The notes beneath the pieces are model-generated. The model was not told the DNA's origin, searched no databases, and worked only from the letters and a program-made list of their open reading frames with translations. A DNA stretch of 64,000 nucleotides from positions 1 through 64,000 of IMG/VR virus record IMGVR_UViG_3300042882_000899, one strand, 5' to 3'. A program made the position numbers and the translations under genes. Positions 49,647-55,970 of the stretch are shown here, piece after piece. Source of the DNA: a virus. Within the stretch, counting starts at the first letter, position 1, and each line of letters starts with the position of its first letter.

Positions 49647-49849
49647 TTTACTACGACCCTTCTGCCTTCACGATAAAAAACTTTTGTGTGGCATTTGCCA
49701 GTTGGCGTGTAAAGATTTACAGTTGCGTATTCATCAGCAAATCCCCAATCGGTAAAGCGGAAAAAGTTTTCCCACGCACCAAATTCGTTTTCGTATTCTG
49801 CCGACCAATGCGGAGCATTTGAGTCATAGGCGCAAGTTAGTTTATACAT
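49643..49849 (-). CDS. N-terminal-half homologue of the 24493 protein, 68 aa
   Basis: Start ATG 49849 (TAATG coupling). FTDWGFADEYATVNLYTPTG matches the middle of the 24493 protein. Split form of that gene. Confidence 0.7.
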   Translation of the reverse strand: MYKLTCAYDSNAPHWSAEYENEFGAWENFFRFTDWGFADEYATVNLYTPTGKCHTKVFYREGRRVVVK

Positions 49850-49974
49850 TAGTTGTTCTCCAATTCTTTTACACAATCGCATTGTTCGCAATCATAGTCA
49901 TTATCATTACCAAAAAAGATTACTCCGTATCCGTGGCAATCTATACAATCTATTCTTATTAGTGAGTTTATCAT
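49849..49974 (-). CDS. zinc-binding mini-protein, 41 aa
   Basis: RIDCIDCHGYG and DCEQCDCVKE supply two cysteine pairs. First gene of the P9 operon. Confidence 0.6.
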   Translation of the reverse strand: MINSLIRIDCIDCHGYGVIFFGNDNDYDCEQCDCVKELENN

Positions 49975-50003
49975 TTAGTTTTCCTTTCGTTTTGTTATTG
50001 CTT

Positions 50004-50025
50004 ATTATAGCCTAAGCCACTGACA
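50004..50025 (-). promoter_or_regulatory. TGTCAG promoter P9
   Basis: TATAAT 50004-50009, ten bases, TGTCAG 50020-50025. No palindrome; an upstream gene fills the space. Confidence 0.7.
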
Positions 50026-50026
50026 T

Positions 50027-50170
50027 TTATTCGGCTTCGGGGGTGGTGAATAAGGCTCCCTCGTTGAGTAGCCCTACCTCAATGTTAAACAGTTCATCAG
50101 GGGTGGCTTCGGATAAATCTACCCAGCCCGCACCATTTTGATCAATTCTAAAAATCTCAATGTATCCCAT
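50027..50170 (-). CDS. hypothetical protein, 47 aa
   Basis: MGYIEIFRIDQNGAGWVDLSEATP; overlaps the gene upstream by one base. Unknown. Confidence 0.58.
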   Translation of the reverse strand: MGYIEIFRIDQNGAGWVDLSEATPDELFNIEVGLLNEGALFTTPEAE

Positions 50171-50334
50171 TAGTGTTGTTCCTCGCAATCTTTGTCATAG
50201 TCAAATCCGCAAAAGTAGCAACCCATAAACTCTAGGTGCTCTATACAGTAATACTTAAATTGACTTTCATCACAGCAAAAATGTTGCTCGTCTGCGATTT
50301 CATAGAAATCGGTTTTGTCGATTATGTTTAGCAT
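50170..50334 (-). CDS. cysteine-rich mini-protein, 54 aa
   Basis: HFCCDESQFKYYCIEHLEF and GCYFCGFDYDKDC; six cysteines, likely zinc. First gene of P10. Confidence 0.6.
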   Translation of the reverse strand: MLNIIDKTDFYEIADEQHFCCDESQFKYYCIEHLEFMGCYFCGFDYDKDCEEQH

Positions 50335-50363
50335 TAGTTTTCCTTTCGTTTGCTTATTTAGTT

Positions 50364-50385
50364 ATTGTACCGCAAGGGTCTGACA
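50364..50385 (-). promoter_or_regulatory. TGTCAG promoter P10
   Basis: TACAAT 50364-50369, ten bases, TGTCAG 50380-50385; TCTGAC/GTCAGA makes a small palindrome with the upstream stop codon. Confidence 0.68.
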
Positions 50386-50387
50386 AA

Positions 50388-50600
50388 TTAGTCAGACACC
50401 TTGACGGCTAAATAGCGGTATGTATCTTTTAGATTTAGCGGGGCTGAATAATGAGGTCGAACCTGAACCTTGTATGTATCACAATTCGCATACCATACAT
50501 CATCATTTTTTTCCGCTGAGATAATTTCACCCTTTAGAGTTTTTGAGTGATAAGTTTTTCCTACAAGTAGGCTTTCGATAGAATAGACATTTGCTGACAT
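50388..50600 (-). CDS. hypothetical protein, 70 aa
   Basis: Start MSANVYSIESLL at 50600. Beta-rich (VGKTYHSKTLKGEIIS), a small barrel like the 48274 protein. Promoter P11. Confidence 0.66.
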   Translation of the reverse strand: MSANVYSIESLLVGKTYHSKTLKGEIISAEKNDDVWYANCDTYKVQVRPHYSAPLNLKDTYRYLAVKVSD

Positions 50601-50632
50601 TTGAGTCCGCCTTTCGTTTGTTGATAGTAGCA

Positions 50633-50718
50633 ATTATAGCCTATCCCACTGACATTTTCTAATTACTAGCGAGTAATTCCAAATAATGAGACGCTCAAGT
50701 CATGTGATAAAAATCACA
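50633..50718 (-). promoter_or_regulatory. TGTCAG promoter P11 with CRP-like site
   Basis: TATAAT 50633-50638, TGTCAG 50649-50654, TGTGA-TAAAAA-TCACA 50703-50718, 49 bases apart (centre near -84.5). Confidence 0.75.
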
Positions 50719-50726
50719 AAATCTCG

Positions 50727-50825
50727 GGCGTGTCGCAAATTCCAGGGGTTGTGGATAACTCCCGTAACCCTGTGGATAACCCCGCTCTTTTGCGGGCGCA
50801 TCAACTTTTGTCAAGTCGACACGCC
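50727..50825. repeat. inverted repeat GGCGTGTCG/CGACACGCC around a DnaA-box repeat
   Basis: Nine-base arms at 50727-50735 and 50817-50825 enclose repeat copy 8 and its hairpin. The same arrangement recurs at 51549-51678. Confidence 0.7.
50739..50796. repeat. CGTAA repeat, copy 8, two DnaA-like boxes
   Basis: Exact TTATCCACA (minus) at 50750-50758 and 50771-50779, starts 21 bases apart, flanking CGTAA (50763-50767); then hairpin CCCGC/GCGGG (50781-50796). Confidence 0.75.
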
Positions 50826-50830
50826 GTTAC

Positions 50831-50929
50831 TTATTTAAAATCTTTAAAAATTTCCTCAAGCTTTAAGATTTGCTCATCTGTTAAATGATCAATTTCAATT
50901 GCTTTTTCAAATCCAAAAAAATCTGTCAT
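50831..50929 (-). CDS. mini-protein, 32 aa
   Basis: MTDFFGFEKAIEIDHLTDEQ, helical; ATGA overlap with the gene upstream. Last gene of the P12 operon. Confidence 0.55.
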   Translation of the reverse strand: MTDFFGFEKAIEIDHLTDEQILKLEEIFKDFK

Positions 50930-51141
50930 TCGCTCATCAACCTTTCTAAATCGTCTGCGTTATCTTTCATGTAATTATCTTGAAAATCTAGTAACGCCTC
51001 ATTGTAAGCAATTGGGTCACAATCTTTTAAGATTTGGGAGGGATAGAAAACAGCGTTACCCATTTCATAGACGGGATAACAATCATCAAGCATTTCATCA
51101 AATAATTGTTTAATCGCAAAAGTAATTTCGAAATCTAGCAT
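50926..51141 (-). CDS. hypothetical protein, 71 aa
   Basis: Acidic, helical (FAIKQLFDEMLDDCYPVYEM). Overlaps neighbours on both sides. Unknown. Confidence 0.63.
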   Translation of the reverse strand: MLDFEITFAIKQLFDEMLDDCYPVYEMGNAVFYPSQILKDCDPIAYNEALLDFQDNYMKDNADDLERLMSE

Positions 51142-51302
51142 TAGTTAGTTTCCTTATCTTTTAGAATGTTAAGAATAATTTGTAATTGTTCAACAGAAAG
51201 AAGTGCTTGAGCACAACCCCATGTAAATGCTAAATCCATTTCTTGATAATGTTTTTTAGCAAGTGTATTTATTTCTTGCGTTAATTCGAAATTAGTTTTC
51301 AT
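51141..51302 (-). CDS. hypothetical protein, 53 aa
   Basis: MKTNFELTQEINTLAKKHYQ; helical. Overlaps neighbours by one to four bases. Unknown. Confidence 0.6.
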   Translation of the reverse strand: MKTNFELTQEINTLAKKHYQEMDLAFTWGCAQALLSVEQLQIILNILKDKETN

Positions 51303-51475
51303 TTAGATACATACCAATCTGTCCACATAGGAAGTTGCTCAGGGTCACTATCATAGTAGTAACGCTCAATGTTTTGTTCACAATCCATACAGAAAGTGTA
51401 TTGCTCATCTCCGATTTCTGAGATAGCGGATTTCATAGGGTTATGTTCTTTACATAGCGTGTTTAGTGTAGTCAT
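51299..51475 (-). CDS. zinc-binding mini-protein, 58 aa
   Basis: Start MTTLNTLCKEHNPM at 51475 with AAAGG before it. CKEH and FCMDCEQN give a CxxH + CxxC site. First gene of P12. Confidence 0.65.
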   Translation of the reverse strand: MTTLNTLCKEHNPMKSAISEIGDEQYTFCMDCEQNIERYYYDSDPEQLPMWTDWYVSK

Positions 51476-51509
51476 TTGAGACCACCTTTCTTTTTGTTTG
51501 TATGTCGCT

Positions 51510-51585
51510 ATTGTAGCAGGGGGGTCTGACATTTTGACCTGTTTCTCGGGCGTGTCGCAAAACTATTTTTGTGATAAAAATCACA
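51510..51585 (-). promoter_or_regulatory. TGTCAG promoter P12 with CRP-like site
   Basis: TACAAT 51510-51515, TGTCAG 51526-51531, TGTGA-TAAAAA-TCACA 51570-51585, 39 bases apart (centre near -74.5). Confidence 0.75.
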
Positions 51586-51678
51586 TAAATCCTGGGGTTT
51601 TCCACAGATGCCCGTAAGCCTGTGGATAACTCCCGCAAGTACTTGCGGGCCAGCTTGATAATGTCAAGCCGACACGCC
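51549..51678. repeat. second GGCGTGTCG/CGACACGCC inverted repeat
   Basis: Arms at 51549-51557 and 51670-51678 enclose the CRP-like site, repeat copy 9 and a perfect hairpin. A third lone GGCGTGTCG is at 52618-52626. Confidence 0.7.
51589..51649. repeat. CGTAA repeat, copy 9, DnaA-like box and hairpin
   Basis: CGTAA (51613-51617) in the loop of a TTCCACAG/CTGTGGATAA stem; exact TTATCCACA (minus) at 51621-51629; perfect 18-bp palindrome CCCGCAAGTACTTGCGGG (51632-51649). Confidence 0.75.
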
Positions 51679-51684
51679 GTTAGG

Positions 51685-51807
51685 CTAGTGTGACTCTTGC
51701 CACAATTCACGCATCTCTGCCATGAAGTCATGGTAGGCGATCCTCGCCATGTATAGGGCGGGAATAGCAATGGCTAATTGTACTAGTGTAGTAAGTAGTC
51801 TATTCAT
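51685..51807 (-). CDS. membrane mini-protein, 40 aa
   Basis: N-terminal helix LLTTLVQLAIAIPALYMA, then a charged tail. ATGA overlap. Unknown. Confidence 0.58.
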   Translation of the reverse strand: MNRLLTTLVQLAIAIPALYMARIAYHDFMAEMRELWQESH

Positions 51808-51976
51808 AGTGTAGCAACCGCCTTTATGTCCATTACATTAGCAGTAAACTTTTTACTCTTTCCTAATTCGCTCTCATTAAGAGCATTGATTAGATTATCA
51901 ATAGCCTTTACATCATGAGCAACATTATCGATTGAGATTAGTTTAGAGCCTTGCCAAATTGAGTAAGTGATAGTCA
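51804..51976 (-). CDS. hypothetical protein, 56 aa
   Basis: Start MTITYSIWQGSKLIS at 51976 with GGGAG upstream. Small alpha/beta protein of the P13 operon. Unknown. Confidence 0.63.
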
Positions 51977-51979
51977 TTA

Positions 51980-52168
51980 TTAGTTCTCCCATGTTAGTGC
52001 GTATAGTTTTGCTAGTGCTTCATCATCTTCATCATCAAAGTCATCAAAGTCAAGCGCTGGCGCTTCATCTAGTTCATCATCAAGGTGACGATAGGCGTCT
52101 GATACATCTGATTGGATAGTGTCCCACTTAGAGACGGAATTATTTTCGTATGAGTATGCGTATGACAT
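51980..52168 (-). CDS. hypothetical acidic protein, 62 aa
   Basis: Rich in Asp/Glu (FDDFDDEDDEALA), with an N-terminal Tyr-rich part. TAATG coupling upstream. Unknown; possible DNA mimic by composition only. Confidence 0.62.
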   Translation of the reverse strand: MSYAYSYENNSVSKWDTIQSDVSDAYRHLDDELDEAPALDFDDFDDEDDEALAKLYALTWEN

Positions 52169-52281
52169 TATTTATTCATCTCCTTAGCGATAGCCTCTGA
52201 CTTAGTTAGTGCCTCTAGGGCGATTGCTAGGGAGGCAAGGCGTTGCGCCTCTACCATTTGCTTGTATTCATCTAGGTTCAT
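52168..52281 (-). CDS. helical mini-protein, 37 aa
   Basis: MNLDEYKQMVEAQRLAS; a single helix. First gene after P13. Unknown. Confidence 0.55.
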   Translation of the reverse strand: MNLDEYKQMVEAQRLASLAIALEALTKSEAIAKEMNK

Positions 52282-52313
52282 TTATGACCTTCTTTCGTTG
52301 TTGTTATTCTGTA

Positions 52314-52378
52314 ATTGTAGCGTATGGGTCTGACAAATTGGGGAGGTTGGCTAGTGTGTCGGTGTGATACTAGTCACA
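52314..52378 (-). promoter_or_regulatory. TGTCAG promoter P13 with CRP-like site
   Basis: TACAAT 52314-52319, TGTCAG 52330-52335, TGTGA-TACTAG-TCACA 52363-52378, 28 bases apart (centre near -63.5). Contains the stop codon of the upstream gene. Confidence 0.75.
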
Positions 52379-52546
52379 CTCTCCACATGGGCATTGAGGA
52401 AACTCTCGCTCTTGCTTTATGCGGTTAGCGAGTCGCTCTACCTTTAGGTATGTATCAGCGGAGGCACCTCGGAAAGATACTACCTTTCCTTCAGCGATAA
52501 GGTGAGCAGCCTTAGCAATCTTTTGCTCTAGTGTTAGTGAAGTCAT
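52370..52546 (-). CDS. hypothetical protein, 58 aa
   Basis: MTSLTLEQKIAKAAHLIAEG ... ends CPCGECD, a small metal-binding tail. AAGGAAG ribosome site. First gene of the minus block (P14). Confidence 0.62.
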   Translation of the reverse strand: MTSLTLEQKIAKAAHLIAEGKVVSFRGASADTYLKVERLANRIKQEREFPQCPCGECD

Positions 52547-52578
52547 TATTTAACTTCCTTTCTTTTTGTTATACCTTA

Positions 52579-52654
52579 AGCATAGCATGGGGGACTGACA
52601 AATTGACGCAAATCTCGGGCGTGTCGCAAAAAAACCTTTGTGATTAGCATCACA
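52579..52654 (-). promoter_or_regulatory. TGTCAG promoter P14 with CRP-like site
   Basis: TATGCT 52579-52584, TGTCAG 52595-52600, TGTGA-TTAGCA-TCACA 52639-52654, 39 bases apart (centre near -74.5). Divergent from the plus-strand methyltransferase promoter. Confidence 0.72.
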
Positions 52655-52768
52655 CTCACGCTCAAGGCTCAAATAATTATGGGCGCACTATCCAAAATGT
52701 CCGTTTTGTCTAGGATGTGTATCATACATGTAAAAAATATATTAACATTTTTAGAAATCCTAAAAAGC

Positions 52769-52799
52769 AGTCGACTGGAATATAATGCGGTGGTACAAT
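52769..52799 (+). promoter_or_regulatory. promoter of the methyltransferase gene with AGTCGACT palindrome
   Basis: AGTCGACT 52769-52776, four bases, TATAAT 52781-52786; a second extended -10, TGGTACAAT (52791-52799), predicts a start exactly at ATG 52806. Confidence 0.65.
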
Positions 52800-52805
52800 A
52801 GAAAC

Positions 52806-53546
52806 ATGGAAGATAAAACCTACAAAGAAGCTAACGATATATTCGGAGACAATCAAATATTGTTTATGAATCACGGGTTTTGTCCAGTATCAGAAGATAT
52901 ACAGGATCTTGAATTTAAACATCAGGTAGAGTTATATAATCAAGCTATTAAAGAAATAGATTTAGATGACAAAGTAGTTTTAGAAATTGGTTGCGGAAGA
53001 GGCGGGGGATCAAAATGGATTTCAAGCAAACACAATGTGCCTACATATCATGCTTGCGATATATCTGAAGAAAATATAAACTTTTGTAATAAAACAAATA
53101 CTAATAATAATATAATATACTCAATTATGGATTCTCAAAATTTACAATATCCAGATGATTTCTTTGATCTTGTAATATGCGTAGAGTCTTCTCACAATTA
53201 TAAAAACATGGAACTATTTTTTGAGAACGTAAGACGTGTGTTGAAAAAAACTGGTCAACTGGTTTTATTAGATAACTATGTTCTTGGAGAGGAAGCAATC
53301 CAAAATAAGCTGATGTCTATAGATAGCGTAAAAGGGTCGGCAGTAGGATTTAATGTTTTAGAATATGTCGACATTACTGAAAATGTAAAAGCATCCTGTA
53401 AAGAAGATATCGAATTAATAGACAATTGGGTTTCTGACATAAACGCAGCGGAAAAATTAAAGTCTATATCTTCTGGTTCATACAAAAGATATGAAAATAA
53501 CCGCTGGGCCTATTTTAAATTTAAATTTGGTATGATAGATCTATGA
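52806..53546 (+). CDS. class I SAM-dependent methyltransferase
   Basis: 246 residues from leaderless ATG 52806. VVLEIGCGRGGGSKW near residue 59 is the SAM loop, YHACDISEENI the acidic motif II, FDLVICVESSHNY motif IV. Most like small-molecule or ubiE-type methyltransferases; no DNA target-recognition domain. Starts the plus-strand block opposite P14. Confidence 0.82.
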   Translation: MEDKTYKEANDIFGDNQILFMNHGFCPVSEDIQDLEFKHQVELYNQAIKEIDLDDKVVLEIGCGRGGGSKWISSKHNVPTYHACDISEENINFCNKTNTNNNIIYSIMDSQNLQYPDDFFDLVICVESSHNYKNMELFFENVRRVLKKTGQLVLLDNYVLGEEAIQNKLMSIDSVKGSAVGFNVLEYVDITENVKASCKEDIELIDNWVSDINAAEKLKSISSGSYKRYENNRWAYFKFKFGMIDL

Positions 53547-53653
53547 CATGTTCATTTTGCGATAAATACGCATATACAAGTATAATAGATAACCGCGGGG
53601 TTAAATATCGACTTTGCGAAGTACATGTCAAAAAAATTAGCACAACTTCTTGA
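53543..53653 (+). CDS. zinc-ribbon mini-protein, 36 aa
   Basis: CSFCDKYAY and RLCEVHVKK; ATGA overlap with the methyltransferase. Unknown. A GC-poor gap without genes follows up to 53864. Confidence 0.55.
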   Translation: MTCSFCDKYAYTSIIDNRGVKYRLCEVHVKKISTTS

Positions 53654-53864
53654 CTTCGATAAAAGTTAAATGCTACACTTAGTTTGCTTTGTGGGGGGCT
53701 TACCCTGAAACTCAATATGTACCAGATAGTATCTGAGAATATATGTTCCAGGAATTGCTTTCTCTATCTTTCCAAAAAGAAAAAATTTGGGGGGTAGGGG
53801 GGCTTTCCTAAAATCTAATATCCCCAGATAAATCTATAAATACAAACAGAAAAGAAGGTGTATA

Positions 53865-54548
53865 GTGGATAATGGAATAGTCGACAAAGACAAAAACGTA
53901 TACTTTTTGCATATTGCTGGTAATGGTGGAAGAGCTTTAAAAGAATATGTTTTAAATCCATTGTTTGGTAAGCAATCTGATATAGTAGGAAAACATAACG
54001 GGTGGTCAGATTTTATTAATGATCAAACATATGTTATTTGCATATTAAGAGATCCTGTAAAGCATGCTTGCGGATTTTATCTTCACTTTGTATATAAAGA
54101 AAAAGAAGGAACTGATGTAAAGTCCCGATTCCTTGATTACTATAGAAATACAAAGCAGCTTCACAATTTTCAATCTCAAAATATACTTGTTTCAGGACAA
54201 CATTTTAATTATGGGAATGGAAAACACTTTAATGAAGATCTAGCTGATACAGACTTAGATCTACTTAACAGTAGAATTAAAAGAATAGATCTGCTTATAA
54301 GCCAAGATATGCTCCTTAATGACATTCAGCATGTCTCTAATGTTTTGGCTGAAAATTTAGATCTACCAACAATCAAAATTAAAGAAGTTGACAAAACAAA
54401 ATATTCAAATTATATGTCACGCAACTTGTATAAATCTCTTACAGAAGAAGAAAAACAGGAAATTCAAAATTTAAATAGTATTGATTATAAAATTTATAGT
54501 CAACTAAGATTAGAAGAAATAAAAAAACGGGGAGAGTACAAAAATTAA
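53865..54548 (+). CDS. sulfotransferase-like protein B
   Basis: 227 residues, GTG start with GAAGG upstream. YFLHIAGNGGRALKEYVL replaces the usual HIPKTAG loop; ILRDPVKHACGFYLHF near residue 58 is the 3'-phosphate motif. Ends as sulfotransferase A does (LNSIDYKIYSQL vs LNSMDYAVYNFV), so they are paralogues. The altered first loop may change donor binding. Confidence 0.65.
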   Translation: MDNGIVDKDKNVYFLHIAGNGGRALKEYVLNPLFGKQSDIVGKHNGWSDFINDQTYVICILRDPVKHACGFYLHFVYKEKEGTDVKSRFLDYYRNTKQLHNFQSQNILVSGQHFNYGNGKHFNEDLADTDLDLLNSRIKRIDLLISQDMLLNDIQHVSNVLAENLDLPTIKIKEVDKTKYSNYMSRNLYKSLTEEEKQEIQNLNSIDYKIYSQLRLEEIKKRGEYKN

Positions 54549-54621
54549 GACTCTATATGCCATTATCATAGTCACAGTAATGACTACTATCCTTGGCATA
54601 CTATATCAGATATGGCTCTAA
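54544..54621 (+). CDS. membrane mini-protein with apparent ATT start, 25 aa
   Basis: Reads ATT AAG ACT CTA, then AIIIVTVMTTILGILYQIWL, a full membrane helix. Upstream in frame: TAA then no ATG, GTG or TTG; GGGGAG lies eight bases before ATT. The internal ATG would cut the helix in half. Confidence 0.5.
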   Translation: MKTLYAIIIVTVMTTILGILYQIWL

Positions 54622-54626
54622 TATTA

Positions 54627-54701
54627 GGGCCTATAGCTTAATCTGGTTAAAGCACTTGTCTTATATACAAGCGACTTTGGGTTCAAATCCCAATGGGCCT
54701 A
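54627..54701 (+). tRNA. tRNA-Ile (TAT anticodon)
   Basis: Anticodon stem CTTGT/ACAAG closes CTTATAT (anticodon TAT). Acceptor GGGCCTA pairs with TGGGCCT with two wobbles; T-arm GGG..CCC intact. Reads ATA directly, which most bacteria do with a lysidine-modified CAT tRNA. Confidence 0.88.
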
Positions 54702-54731
54702 CTTGGTTTAAATAGGGAGTATAATACTTAT

Positions 54732-54881
54732 ATGTTAGCTTATGATGTTCCTCTTTCCGCCCTCCTTTTTATTCTATGGGCAGGTGTACCTGTTGAGGAA
54801 TACATAAAAGGTCCGTCTCAGGAAGAAACTCTAGCTTATATTGAGATGTTGAAGAGGATACAGGAGAATGAAAATGAGTAA
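54732..54881 (+). CDS. membrane-segment protein, 49 aa
   Basis: Starts MLAYDVPLSALLFILWAGVP. TATAAT 54720-54725 puts the transcript start on ATG 54732 (leaderless). Unknown. Confidence 0.65.
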   Translation: MLAYDVPLSALLFILWAGVPVEEYIKGPSQEETLAYIEMLKRIQENENE

Positions 54882-55131
54882 ATACAGTATACTTACTGGT
54901 TTAAACAAAGAGCCTGGAAAATGCGAATATTGTGATGAAGATGCCTATGTTAAGTTAACCATAAAATTAGAAAGTGCTAAAGACCTAAATGATCCTCATA
55001 AATGCGAATCTAGATTCTGCTCTATAAGAGGTGGAGTACAATTAGAAAGCATTAAGTGGTTATGTGCTGAATGTCTAAATGAAAAGCTTCCGCACGATTT
55101 TACGCACATGGGTAAATATGTCAATCTTTAA
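54874..55131 (+). CDS. zinc-binding protein, 85 aa
   Basis: Start MSKYSILTGLNKEPGK at 54874 with GGAG upstream. CEYCDEDAYV and WLCAECLNE are two CxxC knuckles; CESRFCS between. Unknown. Confidence 0.68.
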   Translation: MSKYSILTGLNKEPGKCEYCDEDAYVKLTIKLESAKDLNDPHKCESRFCSIRGGVQLESIKWLCAECLNEKLPHDFTHMGKYVNL

Positions 55132-55187
55132 TATTGAGGTCTCTATTTTTCGGCTCACTTTTCGACGCACTTTAGGACTAATCTAAT

Positions 55188-55970
55188 ATGATAAATATTG
55201 ATCAAGATATACTTTACTTAAACAATAAACTTCTTTCTAATGATAGATTTGAAAAAATTCACGATGAAATATACATATGCAAAAAATTTTTATCTGAAGA
55301 AGAGTGCTATATTCTAGTTGAGGATGCAAAAAAAGATATTGGTGCTCAAGGTAAACAATATACAAGCAACCTTTTGATTAATTATAAGGACAGGCTTTTG
55401 AGCTTGATTGATTTTGAGAGTCAAGGCAATATAAAAGAGAGCAATATAAACGGTGGCTGGGATAAGCTTGTCTTACGATCAGATGGTGATTCCGATAAAT
55501 TCCACATAGACATATATAATTATTTAAACAAGTATATGGAATCATCACAGATACAGTTTGATGAAAGACTTGAAAAAATTAATACTTCATTCATGTCATT
55601 TGTGATTTACTTTTCAGAAGACTTTGATGGTGGAAGTATATCTTACCCAGAATACAACTTTAAGTACAAGCCATCTATTGGAGATATGATATTGCATAAT
55701 GTTCAAATTGTTCACGGTGTTGAGCCAGTTACAAGCGGCGAGAGATGGTCGTATCAAGGATCTATAGATATGGTTAAATATATTGAAAAAGATTTATTTA
55801 CTAAGTTTATCGTTGACAATGAATATTTTCAAAATAGACATGACGCTTTAAAGATGCCTAAAGAGCCAGACCATAAGATGAAGGACGATATGTTTTTTTA
55901 TAGAGAAGATCAGTCCCCTCTTTTAAACAAAAGATTACTTAAGTATGTTACTCAGGAGCCATATCTTTAA
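55188..55970 (+). CDS. 2OG-Fe(II) oxygenase
   Basis: 260 residues. H106/D108 (FHIDIYN), H176 (VHGVEPVTSGERW) and R182 complete the site; FSEDFDGGSISYPEYNFKYKPSIGDM is the P4Hc strand. Overlaps the convergent oxygenase gene by 23 bases at the 3' ends. Related in layout to the terminase-operon enzyme. Confidence 0.82.
   Translation: MINIDQDILYLNNKLLSNDRFEKIHDEIYICKKFLSEEECYILVEDAKKDIGAQGKQYTSNLLINYKDRLLSLIDFESQGNIKESNINGGWDKLVLRSDGDSDKFHIDIYNYLNKYMESSQIQFDERLEKINTSFMSFVIYFSEDFDGGSISYPEYNFKYKPSIGDMILHNVQIVHGVEPVTSGERWSYQGSIDMVKYIEKDLFTKFIVDNEYFQNRHDALKMPKEPDHKMKDDMFFYREDQSPLLNKRLLKYVTQEPYL

Noticed and set aside
47336-52654. CRISPR-like regularly spaced repeats
   Set aside because: Repeats sit in gaps between genes at irregular, kilobase distances and are promoters and palindromes; there are no unique short spacers and no cas genes. 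The Cas4-like gene is a stand-alone nuclease.
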